This document shows positions 43,991 through 52,362 of a stretch of 64,000 bases of DNA, piece by piece. The first letter of the stretch is position 1. Every line of letters begins with the position of its first letter. The notes below the pieces were generated by a model. It saw only the letters and a list, made by a program, of their open reading frames with translations. It was not told where the DNA came from and searched no databases. A program made the position numbers and the translations under genes. Source of the stretch: JBNAGF01 sp049801055 (lineage in GTDB: Bacteria; Pseudomonadota; Alphaproteobacteria; Rhodobacterales; Rhodobacteraceae); assembly GCF_049801055.1 (NCBI RefSeq), contig NZ_JBNAGF010000011.1:1-64000 (forward strand), given 5' to 3'.

Positions 43991-44114
43991 GGCCGGTTCG
44001 TCTGATTTCTCGGGTGGGTCAGTTTTCCCGTGCTTGGCAGTTTCCTTTGCACTTGCAGCATGGCAGGGTGCGCGCAAGTTCAGATACACGAGACAAATGG
44101 AAGCGAGGATCACC

Positions 44115-44888
44115 ATGTCACTGGCGGGAAAGACTGCAATCATCACCGGATCGAATTCGGGAATCGGCCTTGGTGTCGCACGCGAGCTGGCAAATGCCGG
44201 CGCAGACGTTGTCCTGAATTCCTTTACCGACCGCGACGAAGATCACGCGCTGGCCGCCGAGATCGCCTTGGAGGCCGGAGTATCCGCCCGTTACATCAAG
44301 GCCGACATGTCCAAGGGGGATGAATGCAGGGCTCTGATCGAACAGGCCAGTGCCTGCGATATCCTGGTGAACAATGCCGGTATTCAGCACGTCGCTCCGA
44401 TCGATGAATTTCCTCTCGACAAGTGGGACGCGATCATTGCCATCAACCTGAACTCGGCCTTTCACACAACGGCCGCGGCGTTACCGATGATGCGCAAGGC
44501 CGGTTGGGGCAGGGTGGTCAATATTGCTTCGGCACATGGGCTCACGGCCTCGCCCTTCAAGGCGGCCTATGTGGCGGCCAAACATGGCGTCGTGGGCATG
44601 ACCAAGACCGTGGCGCTGGAAACCGCCGAAGAGCCGATCACCTGCAACGCGATCTGTCCGGGGTATGTGCTGACACCACTGGTTGAGGCGCAGATTCCAG
44701 ATACGATGGAGAAATACGGAATGGGCCGCGAAGAGGTGATCAAGAAGGTCATGCTGGAACGCCAGCCCTCCAAAGAGTTCGCGACGGTCGAGCAGCTTGG
44801 CGGAACCACGGTCTTTCTATGCTCGGATGCCGCAGCACAGATCACCGGAACGACGATATCTGTCGACGGCGGCTGGACCGCGCTCTGA
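44115..44888 (+). CDS. bdhA: 3-hydroxybutyrate dehydrogenase (SDR family)
   Basis: A 257-residue NAD-dependent short-chain dehydrogenase that interconverts D-3-hydroxybutyrate and acetoacetate in polyhydroxybutyrate and ketone use. The nucleotide loop TGSNSGIG (11-18), NNAG (86-89), Ser139 and the pair Tyr152/Lys156 are present. The stretch ITCNAICPGYVLTPLVEAQI and the late KEFATVEQLGG are typical of bacterial HBDH. The ATG at 44115 has GAGGAT upstream; the open frame extends further but without SDR sequence. Confidence 0.9.
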   Translation: MSLAGKTAIITGSNSGIGLGVARELANAGADVVLNSFTDRDEDHALAAEIALEAGVSARYIKADMSKGDECRALIEQASACDILVNNAGIQHVAPIDEFPLDKWDAIIAINLNSAFHTTAAALPMMRKAGWGRVVNIASAHGLTASPFKAAYVAAKHGVVGMTKTVALETAEEPITCNAICPGYVLTPLVEAQIPDTMEKYGMGREEVIKKVMLERQPSKEFATVEQLGGTTVFLCSDAAAQITGTTISVDGGWTAL

Positions 44889-44903
44889 ACCGAAATTGGG
44901 GGT

Positions 44904-44937
44904 GGCCGCACGGATGTTGAGCAACGTTCCTGCGGCC
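44904..44937. terminator. Possible terminator between convergent bdhA and DUF502 genes
   Basis: GGCCGCA (44904-44910) pairs with TGCGGCC (44931-44937) around a 20-base loop; CTGTTT follows on the plus strand. Weak. Confidence 0.35.
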
Positions 44938-44972
44938 CTGTTTCCGTGCCAGTCGGATGCGCCGAAACGCGG

Positions 44973-45662
44973 CTATTCCGGCAGTGGTTCCGGCGGTTGC
45001 GTCGGGTCTTTCTCGTTTGGGTAAACCAGCCCGGCGGAAATCACGAGTTTAGCGGCGTCTTCGACCGACATATCGAGCTCGATGACATCCTCTGCTGGGA
45101 AAAACAGCAAAAACCCCGAGGTCGGGTTCGGCGTTGTCGGGACAAAAATGCTCAGCAACTGGCCCCCGGTTTCGGCCCGGACCGAAACTTCGCCCCTGGC
45201 CGTTGTTGAGATAAAGCCGATAGCCCAGATGCCGCGACGCGGGTACTGGATGAGACAGGCTTTTTCAAATGACCGTTCGGATTGGGCAAACACCGTTTCC
45301 GAGATCTGCTTGATCCCGGAATAGACTGACCGCACCACCGGCATCCGGTCCACAAGACTTTCTGCAAAAGAGATCAACGAACGCCCAATGATCCCTTTGG
45401 CGATCCAGCCGACCAGCACCGTGAACACCAGGAAGATGATCACACCGACGCCGCGCAGGTTGATGCCGATATATTCTTCGGGCTGGAAATTGTTGGGGAT
45501 CAACGGCAGCACAAAACCGTCGATCCAGCCCACAACTGTCCAGATCAACCAGATGGTCAGCCCCACCGGCGCGATTACGACAAGTCCCGTCAGGAAGGAC
45601 GCGCGCAATCCGGCCAGCAGGCCGCGGTGGCGATGAGGTTCTTCGTCGAAAGGCGTGTTCAT
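44973..45662 (-). CDS. DUF502 family membrane protein
   Basis: A 229-residue inner-membrane protein of the DUF502 family. Two strong membrane spans (about 17-45 and 66-92: FLTGLVVIAPVGLTIWLIW and GVGVIIFLVFTVLVGWI) precede a soluble domain with PVVRSVYSGIKQISETVF and FVPTTPNPTSGFLLFFP, which mark the family. The function is unknown. The ATG at 45662 fits the family start; an upstream ATG at 45722 would add 20 residues. Confidence 0.88.
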   Translation of the reverse strand: MNTPFDEEPHRHRGLLAGLRASFLTGLVVIAPVGLTIWLIWTVVGWIDGFVLPLIPNNFQPEEYIGINLRGVGVIIFLVFTVLVGWIAKGIIGRSLISFAESLVDRMPVVRSVYSGIKQISETVFAQSERSFEKACLIQYPRRGIWAIGFISTTARGEVSVRAETGGQLLSIFVPTTPNPTSGFLLFFPAEDVIELDMSVEDAAKLVISAGLVYPNEKDPTQPPEPLPE

Positions 45663-45762
45663 GCGATGTCCGTCCGGTGCGCCTCCGTAGGTATGTGCTT
45701 TGACCTTGGGACACAATGGCAACCTGTGCCTGTGATCCGATGATGTGACATCGGCGTCGGGG

Positions 45763-46680
45763 TCAGCGGCTCAGTGCCAATGCAATTTCGGCCGCCAGCC
45801 GTGCATTGTTTCGGACCAGCGCGATATTTGCGGTCAGAGACCGGCCTTCAGTGCGTTCATAGATCCGTTGCAGCAGGTAGGGTGTGACCGCCTTGCCCGC
45901 GATGCGATGCGTGACGGCGTCGGCCTGTGCCTGAGCGATGATCGGGGCCAGTTCGTCGGACGGAATCTGATCCGCTACGGGAATAGGGTTGGCGACCAGC
46001 TGGCCACCTGGCAGACCCAGAGCCCGGCGCATCGCATGGGCGCGCGCGATCGCGTCGGCACTGTCCATCCTGAGGGGGGCCATCAGCTCGGACTCTGCAG
46101 ACCAAAAGGCTGGAAATGCATCTTGGCCATGCGCAATCACAGGAACCCCGAGGGTTTCAAGAACCTCTAGTGTTTTGGGCACATCGAGGATCGCCTTGGC
46201 ACCAGCGGCGACGACTGTCACCGGCGTCTGCGCAAGTTCCTGCAGGTCGGCAGAGATGTCAAAGCTGGTTTCCGCCCCCTGATGCACTCCTCCGATGCCG
46301 CCGGTGGCAAAAACTTCGATCCCGGCCAGGTTGGCCGCTATCATGGTGGCGGCGACGGTCGTGGATCCGGTTCCGCCAGCTGCAAGGCAGGCGGCCAGAT
46401 CCGCGCGCGAAAGCTTGGCCACGCCCTGCGCCTGTCCCAGCTGTTCCAGCTCGTGATCCTCGAGGCCGATATGCAACCGTCCCTCGAGGATCGCAATTGT
46501 CGCCGGGATCGCACCGGCGTCGCGGATGTCCTGTTCAACCTGCCGGGCCACTTCGACATTCTGCGGATGGGGCATGCCGTGGGTAATGATGGTACTTTCC
46601 AACGCCACGACCGCTTGGCCTGCATCACGGGCAGCGCGCACTTCGGATGACAGCTGGAGATCGATATTTGCTTTCGTCAC
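45763..46680 (-). CDS. psuG: Pseudouridine-5'-phosphate glycosidase
   Basis: A 305-residue enzyme that splits pseudouridine 5'-phosphate into uracil and ribose 5-phosphate. Family marks are VALESTIITHGMPHPQN, FATGGIGGVHQGAETSFDIS, VVAAGAKAILDVPKTLEVLE and PNPIPVADQIP-like VANPIPVADQIP with active-site lysine and acidic residues. The start is GTG at 46680 and overlaps the psuK stop (GTGA), so the two enzymes of pseudouridine breakdown are made together. Confidence 0.93.
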   Translation of the reverse strand: MTKANIDLQLSSEVRAARDAGQAVVALESTIITHGMPHPQNVEVARQVEQDIRDAGAIPATIAILEGRLHIGLEDHELEQLGQAQGVAKLSRADLAACLAAGGTGSTTVAATMIAANLAGIEVFATGGIGGVHQGAETSFDISADLQELAQTPVTVVAAGAKAILDVPKTLEVLETLGVPVIAHGQDAFPAFWSAESELMAPLRMDSADAIARAHAMRRALGLPGGQLVANPIPVADQIPSDELAPIIAQAQADAVTHRIAGKAVTPYLLQRIYERTEGRSLTANIALVRNNARLAAEIALALSR

Positions 46681-47576
46681 AGAGGTGTTTCTCCTGAAAC
46701 ATAGGTAGCGGCGGCTTGCAGCGCCCGGTTGAGTGCGTCGGGCGGGCTGGCGCCCTGGGTTTCCGCAGCGATATGAGCTGCCATGAACGTGTCGCCTGCG
46801 CCGGTGACCCGGGTCACCAGAACTTCGGGCGGCGTCTGGGTGAACAGGCCCTCGGCACTGGCCTCGGTTGCCGAACGGCCGCCATCTGTTACCAGAGCCC
46901 TCGCGGCTCCGCGTTCCAGAAGGCCTTCGGCCGCGCTGCCGCTGTCGGCAAACTGTTGCTGGCACAGAAGGTTGGCCTCTTCGAGATTGACGTACAGGGT
47001 TGCCGTTGAATGCCTCAGAAACGGCATCAGACGATCGACCTTTCCCGGCGACGCCGGGGCAACGCGCAGGTCTGCCTGAGCAAAGGCGGGCTCCCGGGCA
47101 ATCTGTTCCAGCAATTCCAGGGTCAGATTGCCGTCAAGCGCCACTAGGCCGTCGAACGGGGCGTTGGTGCTGCCGAGCGGCCCCTGTGTCAGAGGCGTGA
47201 GGATCTTGGCACCAGCGGCTTCGAGCGAGTGGGCATCCGCAATGGCGGCAATCAATCCGTTGGCGCCTTCCACGGCCAAGTATCGGTCGGTGGGCAGATC
47301 TTCGGACCGATAAACATGACCGACATCCATACCGAGGCGGCTGCAAGCTGCAATTAGCTCGTCGCCCTCAGGGTCACGGCCAATTGCTGTCAATAGGGTG
47401 GGTGTCATGCCGAAACGCGCCAGTGTCATAGCGATGTTCAGGGCGACACCACCGGGCAGGCGGGTGATCCGGCCGGGAACGTCCGAGCCTTGCCGCATGT
47501 GGCTTGCCGATCGGCCGATAACGTCCCACAGAACAGAACCGATACATAGAATGTCAGTAGAGACGGATACGCGCAT
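46677..47576 (-). CDS. psuK: PfkB-family kinase, probable pseudouridine kinase
   Basis: A 299-residue ribokinase-fold sugar/nucleoside kinase. The N-terminal PfkB motif is GGVALNIAMTLARFG; the C-terminal signature VTGAGDTFMAAHIAA holds the catalytic aspartate. Its coupling to psuG (overlapping start and stop) makes pseudouridine the likely substrate, giving the 5'-phosphate that PsuG cleaves. No transporter is adjacent. Confidence 0.9.
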   Translation of the reverse strand: MRVSVSTDILCIGSVLWDVIGRSASHMRQGSDVPGRITRLPGGVALNIAMTLARFGMTPTLLTAIGRDPEGDELIAACSRLGMDVGHVYRSEDLPTDRYLAVEGANGLIAAIADAHSLEAAGAKILTPLTQGPLGSTNAPFDGLVALDGNLTLELLEQIAREPAFAQADLRVAPASPGKVDRLMPFLRHSTATLYVNLEEANLLCQQQFADSGSAAEGLLERGAARALVTDGGRSATEASAEGLFTQTPPEVLVTRVTGAGDTFMAAHIAAETQGASPPDALNRALQAAATYVSGETPL

Positions 47577-47746
47577 TCCCCTGTCATGCCGACAATCCTG
47601 ATCAGGTGCAAGAGTTCGCTTGATGGGTTTGTTGCGCTTTCTTCTTGATATTATTCGGGTTCAGGCCAAAACTCGGCGCAAGGTCGGGTAAAACGGTCAC
47701 GAGCAGAGCAGGCAATGAAGCAAGACCGAAACATGGACGCCAATAC

Positions 47747-48898
47747 ATGAGATCACGTGGCGAGGCATGGCCGTATCGGCTGCGCCGCGTTCGGATGTGG
47801 CTGAGTTTGGCTGTTGCTGGATTGTGGTTGGCGACGACGTGCGCTTTCGGGCATGAGGTGACCCCCACCATCGCCGATTTCAGAGCTGTCGATGATCGGT
47901 TGCAGCTGACATTGCGCCTGAATGCCGAGGCGTTTTTGGCCGGAGTGGACTTTGAGCAGGTCACGGACACGAATGCGTCCGATGTTGCATCCGATTACGA
48001 CGCGCTGCGCGATCTGGAGCCATCCGCCATCGAGCCTGAAATGCGTGTTTTTCTGGAAGATTGGTTACCACTCATGGTGGTCCGAACGACCGAACCTGTT
48101 CCGCTGATGGTCGAAGCGATCCGGATCGGTCCGGTCGGGAACACGGACCTGCCGCGAACAACCGAAATCTCCCTCACCGGGCCTCTGGCTGGCAGCCCGT
48201 CCCTGACCCTGACATGGCCGGAAAATTCCGGCGGGCTGGTCTTGCGACAGCTCGGTGTTGAGGAACCCTATGCCGGGTATCTGCGCAGCGGCGAAGCCAC
48301 CCCGAGGATCGCGCTTGCGGGCGGTGCGGCGCGGACGTTGCAGGACAATCTTGAGCGCTACCTTCCGATCGGGTTCGAACATGTGCTGCCTCGCGGAAGC
48401 CTGCATATCCTTTTCATGCTGTCACTGTTTTTCCTGAACCGCCGGGTTTGGCCGCTCGTCTGGCAGATTGGCGCCGTGGTGACGGGGCATTTTGCGGCGA
48501 TAGCCCTATATATTAACGGACAGGCCGACTTCTCGCCGGAGCTCGCAAAGATGCTGTTGACCGGAGCCTTGTTCGTGGTGGCACTGGAAAACGTGTTTAC
48601 AAACCGCGTGCATGTATGGCGGATCGCCGTTTTGATCGGGTTCGGCGTGGTGCACGGCCTCAGTTTTGCCAACGAATTGTCGGGTGCCGGGTTGCCTCGG
48701 GAACAGGTGGTTCCGTCTATGTTGGGATACAATCTTGGTGTTGATTTCGGGCATCTGGCTGTGATCGCGATAGCGCTGTTGACTATCGGGCTCGGGCTTT
48801 GGCGCAAGCCCTGGTATCGCGGGCGGCTGGCAATCCCGCTTTCACTGGCCTTTGCCCTGATCGCGCTCTACTGGTTGGTGAGCGGTCCGATTGGGTAA
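47747..48898 (+). CDS. HupE/UreJ-like membrane protein
   Basis: A 383-residue protein. A signal or membrane segment (residues 17-35) precedes a periplasmic domain of about 190 residues, then a C-terminal bundle of about six spans with the HupE/UreJ_2 pattern (GFEHVLPRGSLHILFMLSLF, FGVVHGLSFANEL, YNLGVDFGHLAVI). HupE and UreJ proteins are linked to nickel in hydrogenase and urease clusters, but no such genes are near and the metal role is unproven. The ATG at 47747 is chosen; one at 47795 is possible. Confidence 0.82.
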   Translation: MRSRGEAWPYRLRRVRMWLSLAVAGLWLATTCAFGHEVTPTIADFRAVDDRLQLTLRLNAEAFLAGVDFEQVTDTNASDVASDYDALRDLEPSAIEPEMRVFLEDWLPLMVVRTTEPVPLMVEAIRIGPVGNTDLPRTTEISLTGPLAGSPSLTLTWPENSGGLVLRQLGVEEPYAGYLRSGEATPRIALAGGAARTLQDNLERYLPIGFEHVLPRGSLHILFMLSLFFLNRRVWPLVWQIGAVVTGHFAAIALYINGQADFSPELAKMLLTGALFVVALENVFTNRVHVWRIAVLIGFGVVHGLSFANELSGAGLPREQVVPSMLGYNLGVDFGHLAVIAIALLTIGLGLWRKPWYRGRLAIPLSLAFALIALYWLVSGPIG

Positions 48899-48961
48899 AA
48901 CGGGGTACCGAGGACAGCACAAGTGCATTGGGCAGTAATACTGGAAGAACACGTTACCAGC

Positions 48962-49531
48962 ATGCAAAGGATCAAGAGCAAGATGACAACGGCCGCGGTG
49001 GGTTTGGCGCTGTTGGCGCTGATCCTGTCCGGCTGCACCACGCAACCGTTAACCGTGACCGAAGAACGCCACATTGTCACCCGTGCCCGGGTGCAGAGCG
49101 TCGATCCCGCGACCAACCGGGTCAAGGTTTTGTCTGGGGCTCAATTGCTGACCCTGAAAGTGCGGGAAGATTTTGGAGACGTTTCGGACTTGCAGGTCGG
49201 AGACAGGATCCGGGTCGATTATTATTCGGTAGTGACGGTCAGTGCATCAGATGCCGACATCGCCGAACAGGTTGAGGTCGATATCTTTAGGCTGGGCAAC
49301 GAGGTCGCCGGAGAAGCGGTTGTCGGCAAGCTCCAAGCCTTTGAAATCGTCGCTGAATTTGTACATTTCGACCCGCGCACCCGGATCGTGGCCGTCAGGC
49401 GATCAAATGGTGACTATTTCTATTTCTTCGCACCGATAAAGTTGCGGCACGCCATGACCCGTCTCACGGTCGGAGACAGGCTGTTGTTCAAGGGCGACAA
49501 GGCAATCGCCATTTCATTGGAAGAGAGGTGA
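48962..49531 (+). CDS. Hypothetical lipoprotein
   Basis: A 189-residue protein with a lipoprotein signal ending LALILSGCTT. The ATG at 48962 gives the signal a basic start (QRIKSK); an ATG at 48983 lacks it and a GTG at 48923 is too far out. The mature part is beta-rich and seems to hold two similar halves (VTRARVQSVDPATNRVKVLS and GKLQAFEIVAEFVHFDPRTRIVAVRR), each followed by VGDRIR or VGDRLL. I do not recognise the family. Confidence 0.7.
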   Translation: MQRIKSKMTTAAVGLALLALILSGCTTQPLTVTEERHIVTRARVQSVDPATNRVKVLSGAQLLTLKVREDFGDVSDLQVGDRIRVDYYSVVTVSASDADIAEQVEVDIFRLGNEVAGEAVVGKLQAFEIVAEFVHFDPRTRIVAVRRSNGDYFYFFAPIKLRHAMTRLTVGDRLLFKGDKAIAISLEER

Positions 49532-49549
49532 GCCGCTGTCGAACGGCGC

Positions 49550-50170
49550 TCACCCCATGGCGTGGCACAAGGCGGTGAGTTTTGTCAGCGGATCCTCCGC
49601 TGTCCAAATCTCGTCGCCGATGCCAAAAAAGTCGGTATGCGGCGCGAGGGCTCGAACCAGTTCTTCGGTTAATCCGCCTTCAGCAACCACGGGCACTTCG
49701 ATCATCTCGGACCACCACTGGAACAGATCCTGACCGGCGACCGAGCCATCGCCCAGCGCCCGTTCGGCAACCGGACCAAAGGCGATGTAATCGGCGCCTG
49801 CCTCGCCTGCGGTCATGCCATCATGGCGCGACACGCCGCAATGACAGCCGACGATCGCGTCTGGACCCAACTCCTTGCGCGCGGCACGAACAGAACGGGC
49901 TGCGTCGGTGAGGTGCACGCCGTCCAGCCCCAAACGCTGAGCCAGCAACAGATGATCCGAGATCACCAGCGCAATGTCACGGCTATGCGCCACTTCGCGG
50001 CAGGCATCGGCCGCCCGCGCGACATGATCTTCGTCGGAGCTGGACAGAGCCAGCCGGATACAGGCGATCTCTGCTCCGTCAAGAACCCGGGCCAGACGAT
50101 CCGAAAAACTGTCCAGGTCGATTTCGGGCGGAGTGATAAGATAGATCTGCGGCTGCTCGGGGGCGTCCAT
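49550..50170 (-). CDS. ThiE/TenI-like protein (thiamine-phosphate synthase fold)
   Basis: A 206-residue TIM-barrel protein of the TMP synthase/TenI family. GLDGVHLTDAARSV, IVGCHCGVSRHDGM, GADYIAFGPVAE and the glycine loop VVAEGGLTEE align with ThiE. The substrate motif near the start, VQLREK in ThiE, reads IRLALSS here, so an important pyrimidine/pyrophosphate contact seems absent. It may be a divergent ThiE or a protein with another role. No other thi gene and no TPP riboswitch pattern is near. Confidence 0.75.
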   Translation of the reverse strand: MDAPEQPQIYLITPPEIDLDSFSDRLARVLDGAEIACIRLALSSSDEDHVARAADACREVAHSRDIALVISDHLLLAQRLGLDGVHLTDAARSVRAARKELGPDAIVGCHCGVSRHDGMTAGEAGADYIAFGPVAERALGDGSVAGQDLFQWWSEMIEVPVVAEGGLTEELVRALAPHTDFFGIGDEIWTAEDPLTKLTALCHAMG

Positions 50171-50236
50171 GGTCAGGATCCTCGCTAAAATTTTCGCTGG
50201 TTTAGCCGATCCCGGTGGGAATGGGAATAAGTCGAA

Positions 50237-50370
50237 ACCGTTCTGATCGGACCAGTTCGATCAGAACCGGGCAACGCAACCCCGATCAACCCGAACACCG
50301 GGATCTTTCAGAAACCCGCTGAGTAAGGCAAGCAGAGCCGACTGCCCGCTTGCCCTGACCGGGAGGTCAG
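50237..50370 (+). other. Structured leader upstream of trmJ
   Basis: Three inverted repeats follow one another: GTTCTGATC/GATCAGAAC (50240-50248 and 50259-50267), GGCAAGC/GCTTGCC (50327-50333 and 50348-50354) and CTGACC/GGTCAG (50355-50360 and 50365-50370). None has a T-run. They may fold in the 5' leader of trmJ or belong to a small RNA on either strand. No known riboswitch pattern is seen. Confidence 0.4.
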
Positions 50371-50403
50371 ATTAAGGCACGTTCAACGAATTGGAGAGAC
50401 TGA

Positions 50404-51150
50404 ATGCCCAGCGACCAGCCACAACCAGCCTTCGTGCTTGTCCGCCCGCAAATGGGTGAGAACATCGGTGCCGCAGCGCGGGCAATGTGGAATTTTGGAC
50501 TCGACCGGATGCGGATCGTTGATCCGCGCGACGGTTGGCCAAACCCAAAGGCCGTCGCCATGTCCAGCGGCGCCGGTCGGTTGCTCGATGAGGCTCAGAT
50601 CTTTGGCGATCTCGACGGAGCACTTGGGGACCGGACATTTGTTTTTGCCACGACCGCACGGCAGCGGGAACTGACCAAGCCTGTATTCAGCCCCGAGCGG
50701 GCGATGCAGATGGTCGCCGAAAAAGTGGCGGCCGGCGAGAAGGTTGCTGTCTTGTTCGGCCCGGAACGGGCCGGGTTGGAAAACGACGACATCGCCAAGG
50801 CCAACGCGATCATCTCGGTTCCGGTGAACTCTGAATATGCCTCGTTGAATCTGGGTCAATGCGTCCTGCTGACTGCCTATGAATGGATGCGCCAATCCGG
50901 CGAAGTTGTGCATGAGCAGAATGATCTTGGCAGCCGCGGTGACTGGGCGACCGGGATCGAGGTTGAAAAACTGGTCGAGCATTATGAGGAGCGGCTGGAG
51001 CAGGCAGGCTTCTTCTACCCGCCGGAAAAGGCCGAAGGGATGAAGCTGAACCTGCGCAACCTCTGGTCCCGGATCCGCATGACACGAGCCGATGTGCAGA
51101 TGCTGCACGGGATCATGCGGCAGATGGTCCGCTGGAAGGAAAAAGGCTGA
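50404..51150 (+). CDS. trmJ: tRNA (cytidine/uridine-32-2'-O)-methyltransferase TrmJ
   Basis: A 248-residue SPOUT-class methyltransferase that modifies the ribose at position 32 of tRNA. SpoU motifs are clear: motif 1 VRPQMGENIGAAARAMWNFG with the conserved Asn and Arg, motif 2 VLFGPERAGLEND, motif 3 NSEYASLNLGQCVLLTAYE forming the knot that binds S-adenosylmethionine. A helical C-terminal extension is as in TrmJ rather than TrmH. It lies 60 bases before ctaA on the same strand. Confidence 0.92.
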   Translation: MPSDQPQPAFVLVRPQMGENIGAAARAMWNFGLDRMRIVDPRDGWPNPKAVAMSSGAGRLLDEAQIFGDLDGALGDRTFVFATTARQRELTKPVFSPERAMQMVAEKVAAGEKVAVLFGPERAGLENDDIAKANAIISVPVNSEYASLNLGQCVLLTAYEWMRQSGEVVHEQNDLGSRGDWATGIEVEKLVEHYEERLEQAGFFYPPEKAEGMKLNLRNLWSRIRMTRADVQMLHGIMRQMVRWKEKG

Positions 51151-51210
51151 CGCTGGACCTGAACACACCTTGGGCCTAGCTTGCGAAGAACGGGAAGAAA
51201 TGAGGATGGC

Positions 51211-52362
51211 ATGAGCGGTAAGCGCAGCATCTTTGAAGAAGTATCCGGCGACGGAAAACAGGATGCGGTCCAGCCGGGTCTGATCGACCGGGGGCGTGGT
51301 GGCGCCCGGCGCGCAATCCGGGCATGGCTGATGGTGCTGTTTGCACTCGTGGTCGCTATGATCGTCATTGGCGGCCTGACCCGCCTGACCGATAGCGGGC
51401 TGTCGATTACCGAATGGCGTCCGATCACCGGAGCGGTGCCTCCGATGTCCGAGGCCGACTGGCAGTCCGAGTTCGACAAATACAAGCAGATCGACCAGTG
51501 GCGAATCCAGAATCAATGGATGGAGCTGGCAGATTTCAAACAGATCTATTGGTGGGAATGGGGCCACCGGCAACTCGGGCGGGTGATTGGGCTGGTCTGG
51601 GCAATCGGGTTCTTCGGATTCCTCTTTGCACGGCAGATACCAACTGGCTGGACAACGCGGTTGTTGATCCCCGGTCTTCTTGGCGGCGTGCAAGGGGCCG
51701 TGGGCTGGTGGATGGTCGCCTCTGGCGTGACACAGGGCGAGGGCATGATCGCGGTGGCGAGCTACCGTCTGGCGGTGCATCTGGGGCTTGCCTTTGTCAT
51801 TCTCGGGTTCCTGGCGTGGTACATTTTTTCGCTGGGGCGTTCGGAACGTGATCTGATGCAGGCGCGCAGGGCGAAAGAGGCCAAGCTTTTCTCGCTCTCG
51901 ACCGGCCTGATGCACTTTGCTTTCCTGCAGATCCTGCTGGGTGCTTTGGTGGCCGGGATCGACGCCGGGCGGTCCTTTACCGACTGGCCGCTGATGGGCG
52001 GGCAGGTGTTCCCGCCCGATGCGATGGTTCTGGAACCCGTCTGGCGAAACTTCTTTGAAAGCCCCGGACTGGTTCAGTTCATCCACCGGTGTGCTGGTTA
52101 CCTGCTCATGGCCTTTGGCGTCGTTGTCTGGCTGCGCGGACGCAGCAGCGCCCATCCGCAGACCCGGTTTGCATTTAACGCGGTGTTTGCCGCGCTTGCG
52201 CTGCAGATCGTGCTCGGCATCGCCACTGTGCTGTACGCCGCGCCATGGCAGGTTGCGATTCTGCACCAGCTTCTCGCTGTTGGCGTCTGGGTTTTGATTC
52301 TGCGGGCCCGGTTCCTGTCAGCCCATCCGATTGCAACCTCTCTCCGGGAGACCCGTTCATGA
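51211..52362 (+). CDS. ctaA: Heme A synthase (CtaA/COX15, type 2)
   Basis: A 383-residue membrane enzyme with eight spans that oxidises heme O to heme A for aa3-type oxidases. Marks are GGLTRLTDSGLSITEWRPITG after the first span, WWEWGHRQLGRVIGL with a heme histidine, VASYRLAVHLGLAF, and VQFIHRCAGYLL and ILHQLLAVGVWVL with the second-half histidines. The ATG at 51211 is preceded by GAGGA. Its stop overlaps the carboxypeptidase start by ATGA. Confidence 0.94.
   Translation: MSGKRSIFEEVSGDGKQDAVQPGLIDRGRGGARRAIRAWLMVLFALVVAMIVIGGLTRLTDSGLSITEWRPITGAVPPMSEADWQSEFDKYKQIDQWRIQNQWMELADFKQIYWWEWGHRQLGRVIGLVWAIGFFGFLFARQIPTGWTTRLLIPGLLGGVQGAVGWWMVASGVTQGEGMIAVASYRLAVHLGLAFVILGFLAWYIFSLGRSERDLMQARRAKEAKLFSLSTGLMHFAFLQILLGALVAGIDAGRSFTDWPLMGGQVFPPDAMVLEPVWRNFFESPGLVQFIHRCAGYLLMAFGVVVWLRGRSSAHPQTRFAFNAVFAALALQIVLGIATVLYAAPWQVAILHQLLAVGVWVLILRARFLSAHPIATSLRETRS

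Larger units (their letters stand above)
43801..44114. other. Divergent gap holding a candidate sRNA
   Basis: This 314-base gap separates the solute-binding protein gene and the hydroxybutyrate dehydrogenase gene. Besides both promoters it holds the plus-strand sRNA-like unit and terminator described separately. From 43991 to 44114 I see only the leader of the dehydrogenase gene. Confidence 0.6.

Noticed and set aside
50171..50403. TPP riboswitch controlling the ThiE-like gene
   Set aside because: I looked for the conserved CUGAGA and ACCUGAUC-type elements on the strand of the ThiE-like gene and did not find them in the right order.
50383..52266. A 627-codon open frame on the minus strand opposite trmJ and ctaA
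   Set aside because: The plus strand carries two clear conserved enzymes across the same stretch. Long antisense frames are common in GC-rich DNA, and the predicted product is rich in His, Gln, Arg and Pro without any motif.
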